A stretch of DNA of 64,000 nucleotides from Pelomonas sp. CA6 (GTDB lineage Bacteria; Pseudomonadota; Gammaproteobacteria; Burkholderiales; Burkholderiaceae_C), in the NCBI RefSeq assembly GCF_022549225.1, contig NZ_JAKZFD010000004.1, forward strand, positions 248,001 to 312,000, read 5' to 3'. The position numbers and the translations under genes were made by a program. Within the stretch, counting starts at the first letter, position 1, and each line of letters opens with the position of its first letter. The notes below the pieces were generated by a model, which was not told the DNA's origin, did not search any database, and was given only the letters and a program-made list of their open reading frames with translations. This document shows, in pieces, positions 8,639 to 18,172 of the stretch.

Positions 8639-10069
8639 TCATTCGACCGCCTTCACCATGTCCTCGACCACCTTCTTGGCGTCGCCGAAGACCATCATGG
8701 TCTTGTCCATGTAGAACAGCTCGTTGTCCAGGCCCGCGTAGCCGGCGGCCATGGAGCGCTTGTTGACGATCACCGTGCGCGCCTTGTAGGCCTCGAGGAT
8801 GGGCATGCCGTAGATGGGGCTGCCCTTCTGCAGCGCGGCCGGGTTCACGACGTCGTTGGCGCCGAGGATGATGGCCACGTCGGTCTGGCCGAACTCGGCG
8901 TTGATGTCTTCCATCTCGTGGACCTGGTCGTAGGGCACCTCGGCCTCGGCCAGCAGCACGTTCATGTGGCCCGGCATGCGCCCGGCCACCGGATGGATCG
9001 CGTAGCGCACGGTCACGCCCTTTTCGGTGAGTTTCTGCGCCAGTTCCTTCACCGCGTGCTGGGCGCGGGCCACCGCCAGGCCGTAGCCGGGCACGATGAT
9101 CACGCTTTCGGCGTTGCCCAGGATGAAGGCGGCGTCGTCGGCGCTGCCGCTCTTGACCGTGCGCTGCGCGCCACCGCCGGCCGCGGCCGCCGCCGCATCG
9201 CCGCCGAAGCCGCCCAGGATCACGTTGAAGAACGAACGGTTCATCGCCTTGCACATGATGTAGCTCAGGATGGCGCCCGAGCTGCCCACCAGGCTGCCGG
9301 CGATGATCAGCATGCTGTTGTTCAGCGAGAAGCCGATGCCCGCCGCGGCCCAGCCCGAATAGCTGTTCAGCATGGACACGACCACCGGCATGTCCGCGCC
9401 GCCGATCGGGATGATCAGCAGCACGCCCAGCAGCAGGCCCAGCAGGATCACCAGGCCGAAGTCCATCGCGCTCTGCGAATGCCAGAAGCCGAAGACAAAG
9501 AAGGCCGAGGCCAGGCCCAGCGCCAGATTCAGCCAGTGCTGGCCGGCAAAGCTCACCGGCGCGCCCTGGAAGAGGCGGAACTTGTACTTGCCACTGAGCT
9601 TGCCGAAGGCGATCACCGAGCCGGTGAAGGTCACCGCGCCGATGAAGCTGCCCAGCGCCAGCTCCACGCGGTTGCCGCCCGGGATCGGGGCGCCACGCGG
9701 CGCGATGCCGAAGGCATGCGGCTCTGCGACCGCGGCGACGGCGATGCAGACCGCGGCCAAGCCGATCATGCTGTGCATGAAGGCGACCAGCTCGGGCATC
9801 TTGGTCATCTCCACGCGCCGCGCCATCAGGGTGCCCAGGCCGCCGCCGATGACCAGGCCGGCCATCACGTAGCTGAGCCCGAAGACGCGTCCGCCGGCCA
9901 GCGTGACGATCAGCGCGCCGGTGGTCAGCACCGCGATGGTCATGCCCGCCATGCCGAAGACATTGCCGCGGATGGAGGTGGTGGGATGCGACAGGCCCTT
10001 GAGGGCCTGGATGAAGCAGACGCTGGCGATGAGGTACAGCAGCGTGACGGTGTTCATCGAGATGTTCAC
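8639..10069 (-). CDS. pntB: NAD(P) transhydrogenase subunit beta
   Basis: This 476-residue protein has about eight or nine membrane segments followed by a C-terminal NADP(H)-binding domain III. That domain has the fingerprint IVPGYGLAVARAQHAV near residue 325 and GRMPGHMNVLLAEA, both diagnostic of PntB. With PntAA and PntAB it couples hydride transfer between NADH and NADP+ to proton translocation. The GTG at 10069 is chosen because it overlaps the upstream TGA (GTGA) and has GGAG at good spacing; an ATG four codons later (10057) is the alternative. It is the last gene of the pntAA-pntAB-pntB operon. Confidence 0.95.
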   Translation of the reverse strand: MNISMNTVTLLYLIASVCFIQALKGLSHPTTSIRGNVFGMAGMTIAVLTTGALIVTLAGGRVFGLSYVMAGLVIGGGLGTLMARRVEMTKMPELVAFMHSMIGLAAVCIAVAAVAEPHAFGIAPRGAPIPGGNRVELALGSFIGAVTFTGSVIAFGKLSGKYKFRLFQGAPVSFAGQHWLNLALGLASAFFVFGFWHSQSAMDFGLVILLGLLLGVLLIIPIGGADMPVVVSMLNSYSGWAAAGIGFSLNNSMLIIAGSLVGSSGAILSYIMCKAMNRSFFNVILGGFGGDAAAAAAGGGAQRTVKSGSADDAAFILGNAESVIIVPGYGLAVARAQHAVKELAQKLTEKGVTVRYAIHPVAGRMPGHMNVLLAEAEVPYDQVHEMEDINAEFGQTDVAIILGANDVVNPAALQKGSPIYGMPILEAYKARTVIVNKRSMAAGYAGLDNELFYMDKTMMVFGDAKKVVEDMVKAVE

Positions 10070-10365
10070 TGCTTCTTCTCCTTCTTCTTGAACATCTCCA
10101 GCATCCGGCGCGTGACCAGGAAGCCGCCAAAGACGTTCACCGCCGCGAGCGCGACAGCCAGGGTGCCCATCAGCTTGCCCAGGTCGGTCTCGGTGAGCGC
10201 GGCCGCCAGCATGGCGCCGACGATCACGATGGCGGAGATCGCGTTGGTCACCGCCATCAAGGGCGTGTGCAGCGCGGGCGTGACGGTCCACACCACGTGG
10301 TAGCCCACGTAGATGGCCAGCACGAAGATGATCAGGTTGATCAGGGTCGGGGATACGGCATCCAT
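10066..10365 (-). CDS. pntAB: NAD(P) transhydrogenase subunit alpha part 2
   Basis: This 99-residue membrane protein has three to four hydrophobic helices and the typical segment VGYHVVWTVTPALHTPLMAVTNAISA. It corresponds to the membrane part that is fused to the NAD domain in E. coli PntA but is separate here. A Lys-rich tail (KKKEKKQ) forms the C-terminus, and its last codons carry the ribosome binding site of pntB. It anchors the soluble alpha-1 subunit and contributes to the proton channel. Confidence 0.93.
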   Translation of the reverse strand: MDAVSPTLINLIIFVLAIYVGYHVVWTVTPALHTPLMAVTNAISAIVIVGAMLAAALTETDLGKLMGTLAVALAAVNVFGGFLVTRRMLEMFKKKEKKQ

Positions 10366-10435
10366 GTCGTCCTCATCCGCTTTCGATGGCTTGGGGCTGA
10401 TCGGGACCGGGGTCCTCGGGGGGTGGCGCTCGGGG

Positions 10436-11575
10436 TCAGGCCTTGCGCAAGACCTGGCCCTCGTGGGCCACCAGGCAGGCGGCGACGATGTCGTCGTCCG
10501 CGGGGATCTGGAACCCGCCCTCCTTGGTGAGGACCAGCTTCAGGAAGTCCAGCACGTTGCGCGCGTACAGCGCCGACGCGTCGGCCGCGACCAGCGCCGG
10601 CAGGTTGGTCTCGCCCACCAGCGTGACGCCATGGCGCAGCACGGTGGCGCCGGCCTCGGTCAGCGGGCAGTTGCCGCCGCGCCCGTCCGGGCCCTTGCCG
10701 GCGGCCAGGTCGACGATCACCGAACCCGGCTTCATGCTCGCCACCATCTCCTCGCTGACCAGCACCGGCGCCGCGCGGCCGGGGATCAGCGCGGTGGTGA
10801 TCACCACGTCGGCCTGCGCGACGCGCTTGGCCACCTCGGCCTTCTGGCGCTCCAGCCAGCTCGGCGGCATGGGCCGCGCATAGCCGCCCACGCCTTCGGC
10901 CGCTTCCTTCTCCTCGGCGGTCTCGTAGGGCACGTCGATGAACTTCGCGCCCAGCGACTCGACCTGCTCCTTGACCGAGGGCCGCACGTCCGAGGCCTCG
11001 ATCACCGCGCCCAGGCGCTTGGCCGTCGCGATGGCCTGCAGCCCGGCGACACCCACGCCCAGCACGACGACGCGCGCCGCCTTGATGGTGCCGGCCGCCG
11101 TCATCAGCATCGGGAAGAGGCGCTGGTAGTGGTGGGCCGCCAGCATCACCGCCTTGTAGCCCGCCAGGTTGGCCTGGCTGGACAGCACGTCCATGCTCTG
11201 CGCCCGCGTCGTGCGCGGCGCCGCCTCCAGCGCGAAGGCGCACAGGCGCGCCGCGGCGAGGCGCTCCAGGCCCTCGCGGTCGAAGGGGTTGAGCATGCCC
11301 ACCAGCACCGTGCCCGGCGCGAACAGGGCCAGCTCGGAGGCCTCGGGCGCGCGCACCTTGAGCACCATCTGCGCGCCCGCGCAGGTGGCCTGGGCGCCGT
11401 CGGCCAGCTCGGCGCCGGCGGCGGCATAGGCTTCGTCGGTGACGCTGGCCGCGAGCCCCGCGCCGCGCTGCACGCGCAGGGTGTGGCCCTGGGCGACCAG
11501 CTTCTTCACGGTCTCCGGCGTGGCGGCCACGCGCGTCTCACCCGCCGCGATCTCGCGCGGCACTGCGATCAGCAT
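10436..11575 (-). CDS. pntAA: NAD(P) transhydrogenase subunit alpha part 1
   Basis: This 379-residue soluble protein belongs to the alanine dehydrogenase/PntA family. MLIAVPREIAAGETRVAATP opens it, and the NAD-binding Rossmann motif VVLGVGVAGLQAIATAKRLGA lies near residue 172. RPSVKEQVESLGAKF follows, and the VITTALIPGRAAPVL loop is characteristic. It binds NAD(H) on the cytoplasmic side of the complex. The start is the ATG at 11575, preceded by AGGAGG; the codons further upstream are not conserved. It is the first gene of the operon, so a promoter should lie in 11576-11771. Confidence 0.94.
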   Translation of the reverse strand: MLIAVPREIAAGETRVAATPETVKKLVAQGHTLRVQRGAGLAASVTDEAYAAAGAELADGAQATCAGAQMVLKVRAPEASELALFAPGTVLVGMLNPFDREGLERLAAARLCAFALEAAPRTTRAQSMDVLSSQANLAGYKAVMLAAHHYQRLFPMLMTAAGTIKAARVVVLGVGVAGLQAIATAKRLGAVIEASDVRPSVKEQVESLGAKFIDVPYETAEEKEAAEGVGGYARPMPPSWLERQKAEVAKRVAQADVVITTALIPGRAAPVLVSEEMVASMKPGSVIVDLAAGKGPDGRGGNCPLTEAGATVLRHGVTLVGETNLPALVAADASALYARNVLDFLKLVLTKEGGFQIPADDDIVAACLVAHEGQVLRKA

Positions 11576-11771
11576 CTGGAATCCCTCCTGCTTGCTGGAT
11601 GGGGCCCGCAATCGGCAGGCTTTCGTTAAGCTTACATGGGCTTGGTGACACCCCGGCCGACCTGGCTGCCAGGGTTTTACCTAGCGCGGGCTTCGCCGCC
11701 GGACAAGCGAGGCTTGCCGGGCGCGCGTCCCTGTCACCGGGGTGACGCCGGGCCCACGCCACAATGGCCCG

Positions 11772-12296
11772 ATGAACGCCGTGACGAATGCCCCCGACAG
11801 CCGTTTCAAACCCGCCGTGACCGTGGCCGCCGTGATCGAGCGCGATGGCCGCTATCTGCTGGTGGAGGAGCACACGCCCGAGGGCCTGCGCTTCAACAAT
11901 CCCGCCGGCCACCTGGAGCAGGGCGAGACGCCGCAGCAGGCCGTGGTCCGCGAGGCGCTGGAGGAGACCGCCCACCGCTTCCGCCCGCAGGCGCTGCTGG
12001 GCCTGTACCTGTCGCGCTTCCGGCGTCCGGACCGCGGCGAGGACGTCACCTTTCTGCGCATTGCCTATTGCGGAGACGTGGAGGGCGACGGCCCGGTGCC
12101 AGGTCTTGCTCTCGATCAAGGCATCGTGCGCTGGCTGTGGATGAGCGCGGACGAGATCCGCCAGGCTCACGAAAAGGGACTGACGCGCAGCCCGCTGGTC
12201 TGGCAGTGCATCGAGGACCACCGGGCGGGCCGGCGCCTGCCGCTGGAAGCGGTGCAGGCGGACGCCTCGATCCTGGAGCCCCCGGTGATCCGCTGA
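11772..12296 (+). CDS. nudJ: NUDIX hydrolase (NudJ-like, next to mnmA)
   Basis: This 174-residue protein contains a Nudix box near residue 45 ([20 protein letters not shown]). It hydrolyses a nucleoside diphosphate-linked substrate; NudJ of E. coli acts on thiamin pyrophosphate and nucleoside di- and triphosphates. The gene sits 47 bp upstream of mnmA, which is the E. coli order and supports NudJ. The Gly of the REUXEEXGU consensus is Ala here (EETAHRF). The start is the ATG just after a short leader, and the longer in-frame start has no conserved residues. Confidence 0.85.
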   Translation: MNAVTNAPDSRFKPAVTVAAVIERDGRYLLVEEHTPEGLRFNNPAGHLEQGETPQQAVVREALEETAHRFRPQALLGLYLSRFRRPDRGEDVTFLRIAYCGDVEGDGPVPGLALDQGIVRWLWMSADEIRQAHEKGLTRSPLVWQCIEDHRAGRRLPLEAVQADASILEPPVIR

Positions 12297-12343
12297 GCCC
12301 CCCGCCGGGCGCGGGGCGCGGGCGCTTTTGGGACAATCCGCCC

Positions 12344-13447
12344 ATGAGTTCCAAGCAACGCGTGGTCGTCGGGCTGTCCGGCGGCGTGGATTCCGCCGTG
12401 TCGGCCTATCTGCTGAAGAAGGCCGGGCACGAGGTCGTCGGCATCTTCATGAAAAACTGGGAAGACGACGACGACAGCGAGTACTGCTCGTCCAACATCG
12501 ATTTCGTTGACGCCGCCGCGGTCGCCGACGTCATCGGCATCGAGCTGGAGCACGTCAACTTCGCCGCCGAGTACAAGGACCGCGTCTTCGCCGAGTTCCT
12601 GCGCGAGTACCAGGCCGGCCGTACGCCCAACCCCGACGTGCTGTGCAATGCGGAGATCAAGTTCAAGGCCTTCCTGGACCATGCGATGCGCCTGGGCGCC
12701 GAGAAGATCGCCACCGGCCACTACGCCCGCGTGCGCGAGCGCGACGGCGGCTTCCAGTTGCTCAAGGGACTGGATCCGCTGAAGGACCAGAGCTATTTCC
12801 TGCACCGGCTGCAGCAGGCCCAGCTGGCGCGCACGCTGTTCCCGGTGGGCGAGCTGGCCAAGACCGAGGTGCGCCGCATCGCCGAGGAGATCGGCCTGCC
12901 GAATGCGAAGAAGAAGGACTCCACCGGCATCTGCTTCATTGGCGAGCGCCCCTTCCGCGAGTTCCTCAACCGCTACCTGTCGCACCAGCCCGGCCCGATC
13001 AAGGACGAGCGCGGACGCAAGCTGGGCGAGCACGTGGGCCTGTCCTTCTACACGCTGGGCCAGCGCCAGGGCCTGGGCATCGGAGGCATCAAGGACAAGG
13101 GCGCGCCGCGCGGCGGTGGCGAGCACGCGCCCTGGTTCGTCGCCCGCAAGGACCTGGAGACCAACACGCTGATCGTCGTCCAGGGCCATGAGCACCCGCT
13201 GCTGCTCTCGCGCAGCCTGGTGGCGCAGGACCTGAGCTGGACCGGGCCGGCGCCCGCCTATGGCGGCTTCGGCGCGAAGACCCGTTACCGCCAGGCCGAC
13301 GCCCCCTGCGCGCTGACCCCCGGCGACGGGCAGTTCCGCCTCGATTTCCCGCAGGCCCAGTGGGCGGTGACGCCGGGGCAGAGCGCGGTGGTCTACGACG
13401 GCGAGGTTTGCCTGGGCGGCGGCGTCATCGCCGAAGCCATCGCCTGA
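12344..13447 (+). CDS. mnmA: tRNA-specific 2-thiouridylase MnmA
   Basis: This 367-residue protein has the full MnmA signature. The PP-loop [12 protein letters not shown] is near residue 9 and MKNWEDDDD near 34. The first catalytic Cys is in [12 protein letters not shown] near residue 98, and the second in [13 protein letters not shown] near 195, followed by the C-terminal beta-barrel. It thiolates U34 of the tRNAs for Lys, Glu and Gln at C2 using persulfide relayed by IscS/Tus proteins. It lies directly behind the NUDIX gene and may share its promoter. Confidence 0.96.
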   Translation: MSSKQRVVVGLSGGVDSAVSAYLLKKAGHEVVGIFMKNWEDDDDSEYCSSNIDFVDAAAVADVIGIELEHVNFAAEYKDRVFAEFLREYQAGRTPNPDVLCNAEIKFKAFLDHAMRLGAEKIATGHYARVRERDGGFQLLKGLDPLKDQSYFLHRLQQAQLARTLFPVGELAKTEVRRIAEEIGLPNAKKKDSTGICFIGERPFREFLNRYLSHQPGPIKDERGRKLGEHVGLSFYTLGQRQGLGIGGIKDKGAPRGGGEHAPWFVARKDLETNTLIVVQGHEHPLLLSRSLVAQDLSWTGPAPAYGGFGAKTRYRQADAPCALTPGDGQFRLDFPQAQWAVTPGQSAVVYDGEVCLGGGVIAEAIA

Positions 13448-13481
13448 ACGGCCTGCGGCAGAGGACCATGACGATGGACAC

Positions 13482-14825
13482 ATGCCGCGCCCCCCACCTT
13501 GTGGCAGGCTCTCGGGCTGCCCGGACGACACCGGGCCCCTCCTCTTCCCCGGACCGCCTTTGAATCCCAAGTTCGAACGACTGCTGGACCGCCTGCTCGA
13601 CCGGGTGGCCCGGCCCTCTTTCGTGCTGCGCGTCGCGGCGCTGGCGGTCTGCCTGCTGGAGCTCAGCTCGGCGGTGCTGGCGCTGATGGGCTATCCCACC
13701 GAGCCCTACGATGGTGCATTGGCGGGGCTGTACCGGCGCTGGGGCGGCGACATCCACGACACCGGCTTCATGCTCGGCTGCCTGGGCCTGCTCGCGCTGT
13801 TCGCGCTGATGTTCTGGCGCCTGGCGCGCGAGCAGCACCTGGACCAGCCGCCGCGCGGGGTGCTGGCGCGCATCGTGCTGCTGGACGCGATCGCGCTGGC
13901 GGTCACGCCAGGCCTGCCCTTCCTGGTCACGGTGCTGGCCGCGCTGCTGCTGCGCGTGCGCTGGGCCTTCGGCTTCGCGCTGACCCAGGTGGCGCTGAAC
14001 CTGTCGCTGTACTGGCTGCTGCCGTCGCAGGCCCAGCGCGCCGAACAGCTGCAGAGCGCGCTGCCCTGGTGGGCCAGCAGCCTGACCCTGGCCACCGCGA
14101 TGGTGGCGCTGCACGGCATGGCCTTTGGCCTGGGCCGGCTGGCCGCCAACGAGGCGGAGCGGCGGCGCTGGCTGCAGGTCATCCTGGCCGAGAAGCTGAG
14201 CGGCGAGCGGCTGCAGGTGGAGCAGCTGCGCTATGCCGAGCGCATGAGCATGGCGCGCGAACTGCACGACGTGATGGGCCACCACCTCACCGCGCTGAAC
14301 CTGCACCTGCAGCTGGGCGGCGCGCTGATGCAGCGCCAGGACTACGATGGCGCCGGGCAGGCGCTGGAGAAGGCGCGCGGCGGCGCCGCGGCGCTGCTGG
14401 CCGAGGTGCGCTCGGCGGTGTCGCGCGAGCGCAGCGCGCCGGCCATCAACCTGGAGGCCGCGCTGCACACGCTGGCCCAGGGCATCGCCAGCACGCAGAT
14501 CGAGCTGGAGCTGGCGCCGGTGGCGCGCGACCTGTCGCCGCGCTGCGCGCATGCGCTGCTGCGCTGCGTGCAGGAAGCGGTGACCAACAGCGTGCGCCAT
14601 GCCGGGGCCACGCGCGTCAGCATCACGCTGACGCAGCAGGGCGACCACGAGGACGCGCGCGTGCGGGTGCGCGTCGAAGACAACGGCCGCGGCGCGCGCA
14701 AGCTGCGCCCCGGCAACGGGCTGAAGGGCATGCAGGAACGCATGGCCGAGCTGGGCGGCAGCGCGCAGGTGCTGCGCAGCTGGCCGGGCTTCCAGATCGA
14801 ATTGAGCTGTCCGAGGAGAGCATGA
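13482..14825 (+). CDS. NarL-family sensor histidine kinase
   Basis: This protein has up to 447 residues. The N-terminal half carries five or six membrane segments (roughly residues 45-215) with a short periplasmic loop (YPTEPYDGALAGLY). It continues into a HisKA_3 dimerisation motif MARELHDVMGHHLTALNL (phosphoacceptor His near residue 262). The HATPase_c domain has CVQEAVTNSVRHAGA and VEDNGRGARKLRPGNGLKGM. The start is uncertain: ATG 13482 gives a Pro-rich leader, and TTG 13560 would begin nearer the first helix. Its stop overlaps the regulator start (ATGA), so the two are co-translated. The signal is unknown. Confidence 0.85.
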   Translation: MPRPPPCGRLSGCPDDTGPLLFPGPPLNPKFERLLDRLLDRVARPSFVLRVAALAVCLLELSSAVLALMGYPTEPYDGALAGLYRRWGGDIHDTGFMLGCLGLLALFALMFWRLAREQHLDQPPRGVLARIVLLDAIALAVTPGLPFLVTVLAALLLRVRWAFGFALTQVALNLSLYWLLPSQAQRAEQLQSALPWWASSLTLATAMVALHGMAFGLGRLAANEAERRRWLQVILAEKLSGERLQVEQLRYAERMSMARELHDVMGHHLTALNLHLQLGGALMQRQDYDGAGQALEKARGGAAALLAEVRSAVSRERSAPAINLEAALHTLAQGIASTQIELELAPVARDLSPRCAHALLRCVQEAVTNSVRHAGATRVSITLTQQGDHEDARVRVRVEDNGRGARKLRPGNGLKGMQERMAELGGSAQVLRSWPGFQIELSCPRRA

Positions 14826-15469
14826 TGAGCGAGAAGATCAAGCTGCTGCTGGTCGAGGACCAGCAGCTGGTGCGCGAAGGCCTGAAGGGCCTGCTGGCCC
14901 TGCACGAGGACATCCGCATCGTCGGCGAGGCCGCCGACGGGGCCGAGGCGCTGGAACTGCTGGCGCGCGAGCAGCCGGACCTGATCCTGTCGGACATGCG
15001 CATGCCGCGCCTGGATGGCATCGGCCTGATTCGCGCGCTGGCGGCGCGGGCGCTGAAGATCCCGGTGGTGCTGCTGACCACCTTCGACGACACCGCCGCC
15101 TTCGACGAGGCGGTGCGCGCCGGCGCCCGCGGCTTCCTGCTCAAGGCGATCAGCCCCGACACCCTGGTCCAGGCCCTGCGCGACGTGGTGGGCGGCGGCA
15201 CGGCGCTGCGCCCGCTGCTGACCGAGCGCATGGAACGCGCGCCAGTGGAGCGCGCCTTCACCGCGACGCCGCAGCCCGAGCCGCTCAGCCCCAAGGAGCT
15301 GCAGGTGCTGCGCCTGGTGGCCAGCGGCCGCAGCAACACCGAGATCGCCACCCTGCTGGGCAACAGCGAGGGCGTGATCAAGAACCACTGCTCGTCGGTG
15401 TTCGCGAAGATGGGCGTGCGCGACCGCACCCAGGCCGTGCTGCGCGCGATCGACCTCGGCTGGATCTGA
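14822..15469 (+). CDS. NarL/FixJ-type response regulator
   Basis: This 215-residue protein has a receiver domain (VEDQQLVREG, phosphoacceptor Asp in LILSDMRMPRLDG near residue 57, conserved Lys in GFLLKAISPD) and a LuxR-type helix-turn-helix (LSPKELQVLRLVASGRSN near 158). The start overlaps the kinase stop by four bases, with a GGAGAG site just upstream; a second ATG follows immediately. It is the cognate partner of the preceding kinase. Its own target could include the convergent or downstream genes, but nothing in the sequence shows this. Confidence 0.9.
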   Translation: MMSEKIKLLLVEDQQLVREGLKGLLALHEDIRIVGEAADGAEALELLAREQPDLILSDMRMPRLDGIGLIRALAARALKIPVVLLTTFDDTAAFDEAVRAGARGFLLKAISPDTLVQALRDVVGGGTALRPLLTERMERAPVERAFTATPQPEPLSPKELQVLRLVASGRSNTEIATLLGNSEGVIKNHCSSVFAKMGVRDRTQAVLRAIDLGWI

Positions 15470-15479
15470 CGCGTCGGAC

Positions 15480-16007
15480 TCAGCGCGACGCGGCGGCGGT
15501 GGCCGGCCGCGGCGCCGCGGGCCGGCCCAGCTGCAGCACCCAGACCGGTGGGCCATCCGGCGTGTGCCGCGCGCAGGCCAGTGCGGCCTCGCGCCACTGG
15601 GGCTCCATCAGGTTGACGCAATGCCCGGGGCTGTCCAGCCACAGCGCCAGCACCTCGTCCAGGCGCTGCGGCCCCAGCGCCAGGTTTTCCGCCGCCTCGC
15701 CCAGCGGATAGGCCACCCGGCCCAGGCGTTCGCCCAGGTCGGCGCCGCCGCCGCGGTGGCTGAGCCGCCCGCGTGCGGCCAGCTCGCGCGCATAGATCTG
15801 GGCCGAACGCGCCAGCCGCGCGCTCCAGCCCAGCGGCAGCGGCGCCGGCGCGAACCAGCGCGCCCCGCAGTACCGCCCCTGCGCGCGCAGCGCGTCGATG
15901 CGCGCGAGCACCTGCGGCGGATCCAGTTCGGCGGGGCAGGCCCGCGCAAGACCTGGCACCGCCGGCGCCAGCAGGCTGAACCCCAGAATCGTCAAGGCCC
16001 GTCTCAT
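15480..16007 (-). CDS. CAP-domain (SCP/PR1-like) secreted protein
   Basis: This 175-residue protein has an N-terminal signal peptide (MRRALTILGFSLLAPAVPGLARA) and a single CAP domain. Recognisable parts are ARSAQIYARELAARG, a LSHRGGG segment, AENLALGPQRLDEVLALWL, and SPGHCVNLMEPQWREAALA, which matches the family's GHxxNxM motif. Bacterial members are periplasmic or secreted and mostly uncharacterised. Four cysteines outside the signal peptide could form disulfides. It is convergent with the response regulator, with only 10 bp between the stops. Confidence 0.85.
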   Translation of the reverse strand: MRRALTILGFSLLAPAVPGLARACPAELDPPQVLARIDALRAQGRYCGARWFAPAPLPLGWSARLARSAQIYARELAARGRLSHRGGGADLGERLGRVAYPLGEAAENLALGPQRLDEVLALWLDSPGHCVNLMEPQWREAALACARHTPDGPPVWVLQLGRPAAPRPATAAASR

Positions 16008-16091
16008 GGGGGGAGATTGTCGTTTCCGGTCAATCCAGCGCGGCGGCTGGCGTGCACAATCGTCGCCGGTTAGGCCAACCCGACAGACGCC

Positions 16092-17387
16092 ATGCCCTCC
16101 ACGACCGATGCCTCCCTGCAGGCCCTGAGCATCCGGCGCGACGCCAACGCCCCCGGCCGGCCCAAACGTCGGCTGCGCTGGCGCTGGATCGCCGCGGCGG
16201 CCGTGGCGCTGGCCGCGGCGGTGGCGCTGCTGGCGCCGCGCCCCACCGAGGTGCAGCAGACCAGCGTCCAGCAGAGCACGCCGTCGGCCCAGTACCTGCA
16301 GCTGACCGCCTCCGGCTATGTGGTGGCGCAGCGCCGCGCGGCCGTCGCGTCCAAGGCCACCGGGCGGCTGCTGGAGCTGCATGTGCGCGAAGGTTCGGTG
16401 CTGAAGAAGGGCGAGCTGATCGCGCGCCTGGATGCCAGCGACGTCCAGGCCCAGATCGCCGCCGCGCAGGCCGGCGTGCGCCTGGCCGAGGCCGCGCTGG
16501 CGCAGGCGCGCAGCAGCCTGGCGGCGGCCCAGGTGGAGGCCCGCAACGCCCAGGCCGAGCAGCAGCGCGCGATCGCGCTGCAGGGCCAGGGCTTCGTTTC
16601 CGCGCAGGCGCTGGACGCGGCGCAGCGCCGCCTGGACGCCGCGCGCGCCGCCGAAAGCCAGGCCCAGGCCGCGATCAGCCAGGCGCAGGCCGGCGTCACG
16701 CAGTCCCAGGCCCTGCTGCAGGTGCAGCAGGTCAACCGCGAGTTCACCGAGATCCGCGCCCCCTTCGACGGCGTGGTGCTGGTGAAGAACGCCAACGTCG
16801 GCGACATCATCACGCCCTTCTCCAATGCCGCCGGCTCGCAGGGCGCGGTGGTCACCATGGCCGACCTGTCCACGCTGGAGGTGGAGGCCGATGTCTCCGA
16901 AGGCAGCCTGGCCAAGGTCCGGCCCGACCAGCCGGTGGAGATCCAGCTCGACGCCCTGCCCGGCCAGCGCTTCATGGGCCGAGTCGCCGGCATCGTGCCG
17001 ACCGTGGACCGCGCCAAGGCCACGGTGATGACCAAGGTGCGCTTCGAGCGCCTGGATCCGCGCGTGCTGCCCGAGATGAGCGCCAAGGCCGGCTTTCTGT
17101 CGCAGGCGCCCAGCAGCGCCGAGCTGCTGCCGGTGCTCGCGGTCAATCCCAAGGCACTGCTGGAGCGCGACGGCCGCCACTGGTTGCTGCGCATCGAGCG
17201 CAGCGGCGAATCCGACAGCGTGCGCGCCGTCGAGGTCAAGCCCGGCCGCCGGCTGGGCGAGCTGCTGGAGGTACTGCCCCAGCCGGTCCAGGGCGGGGCC
17301 GCGCCGCTCAAGTCCGGCGATCGCCTGGTGCTGTCGCCGCCGGCCACGCTGAAGGACGGCGCGCGCGTGCGCACGGCCGCCAAATGA
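16092..17387 (+). CDS. MacA/HlyD-type periplasmic adaptor of an ABC exporter
   Basis: This 431-residue membrane-fusion protein has one N-terminal membrane anchor (residues about 35-55). A lipoyl/barrel-sandwich half follows (TGRLLELHVREGSVLKKGELIARLD), then a long Ala/Gln-rich coiled-coil hairpin (about 120-215), the second half of the lipoyl domain (IRAPFDGVVLVKNANVGD) and a beta-barrel. It would link the inner-membrane ABC permeases to an outer-membrane factor. It opens a four-gene operon with an ATPase and two FtsX/MacB-like permeases. The exported substrate is unknown; related systems export macrolides, peptides or lipoproteins. Confidence 0.9.
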   Translation: MPSTTDASLQALSIRRDANAPGRPKRRLRWRWIAAAAVALAAAVALLAPRPTEVQQTSVQQSTPSAQYLQLTASGYVVAQRRAAVASKATGRLLELHVREGSVLKKGELIARLDASDVQAQIAAAQAGVRLAEAALAQARSSLAAAQVEARNAQAEQQRAIALQGQGFVSAQALDAAQRRLDAARAAESQAQAAISQAQAGVTQSQALLQVQQVNREFTEIRAPFDGVVLVKNANVGDIITPFSNAAGSQGAVVTMADLSTLEVEADVSEGSLAKVRPDQPVEIQLDALPGQRFMGRVAGIVPTVDRAKATVMTKVRFERLDPRVLPEMSAKAGFLSQAPSSAELLPVLAVNPKALLERDGRHWLLRIERSGESDSVRAVEVKPGRRLGELLEVLPQPVQGGAAPLKSGDRLVLSPPATLKDGARVRTAAK

Positions 17388-17436
17388 GCCACGCCATGAG
17401 CCGCCCAATGAAGCGCCGCGCCCGGAGGGCCGCGCC

Positions 17437-18159
17437 ATGAACGCCGCCGCCGCCCGCGCGGACGACGCCCAGGCGCTGATCCGCATCGACGGGCTGTCCA
17501 AGTCCTACCAGCGCGGCGGGCAGCAGATCCCGGTGCTGCTGGACATCCGGCTCAGCGTGGCGCGCGGCGACTTCGTCGCGCTGATGGGCCCCAGCGGCTC
17601 GGGCAAGAGCACGCTGCTCAACCTGATCGCCGGCATCGACCAGCCCAGCAGCGGCCGCATCCTGATCGGCGGCGTGGACATCGCCGGGCTGGACGAAGGC
17701 GAGCTGGCCGACTGGCGCGCCCGCCATGTGGGCTTCATCTTCCAGTTTTACAACCTGATGCCGGTGCTGACCGCGCTGGAGAACGTCGAACTGCCGCTGC
17801 TGCTGTCGGGGCTGTCGGCGCGCGAGCGCCGCGCCCATGCCGAGGCCGCGCTGGCCATGGTGAAGCTGAGCGACCGCCTGGACCACTACCCCAACGAACT
17901 GTCCGGCGGCCAGCAGCAGCGCGTGGCCATCGCGCGCGCGCTGGTCAGCGACCCGCAGCTGATCGTCGCCGACGAGCCCACCGGCGACCTGGACCGCGTC
18001 ACCGGCGAGGAGGTGCTGGCCCTGCTGGACCGGCTCAACCGCGAGCTGGGCAAGACCATCGTGATGGTCACCCACGACCCCAAGGCCGCGGCCCGCGCGC
18101 GCCGGCTGGTGCACCTGGAGAAGGGCGTGCTGGTCGACGAACCGGAGCCGGTCCGCTAG
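17437..18159 (+). CDS. ABC transporter ATP-binding protein (MacB/LolD type)
   Basis: This 240-residue ATPase has Walker [17 protein letters not shown] near residue 50, Q-loop [16 protein letters not shown], signature [15 protein letters not shown] near 152, Walker [17 protein letters not shown], and the switch His in MVTHDPKAA. The LFQxYNLxPxLTxxENV form is the hallmark of the MacB/LolD/FtsE branch that powers mechanotransmission transporters. It lies between the adaptor and the first permease, 14 bp upstream of the latter. Confidence 0.93.
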   Translation: MNAAAARADDAQALIRIDGLSKSYQRGGQQIPVLLDIRLSVARGDFVALMGPSGSGKSTLLNLIAGIDQPSSGRILIGGVDIAGLDEGELADWRARHVGFIFQFYNLMPVLTALENVELPLLLSGLSARERRAHAEAALAMVKLSDRLDHYPNELSGGQQQRVAIARALVSDPQLIVADEPTGDLDRVTGEEVLALLDRLNRELGKTIVMVTHDPKAAARARRLVHLEKGVLVDEPEPVR

Positions 18160-18172
18160 CGGCCGCCCCATC

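Noticed and set aside
6719-10303. A 1194-codon open frame on the plus strand opposite fadD and pnt
   Set aside because: It is antisense to well-recognised genes. Its product is His/Gln/Arg/Ala-rich and matches no family. Long antisense frames are expected at this GC3.
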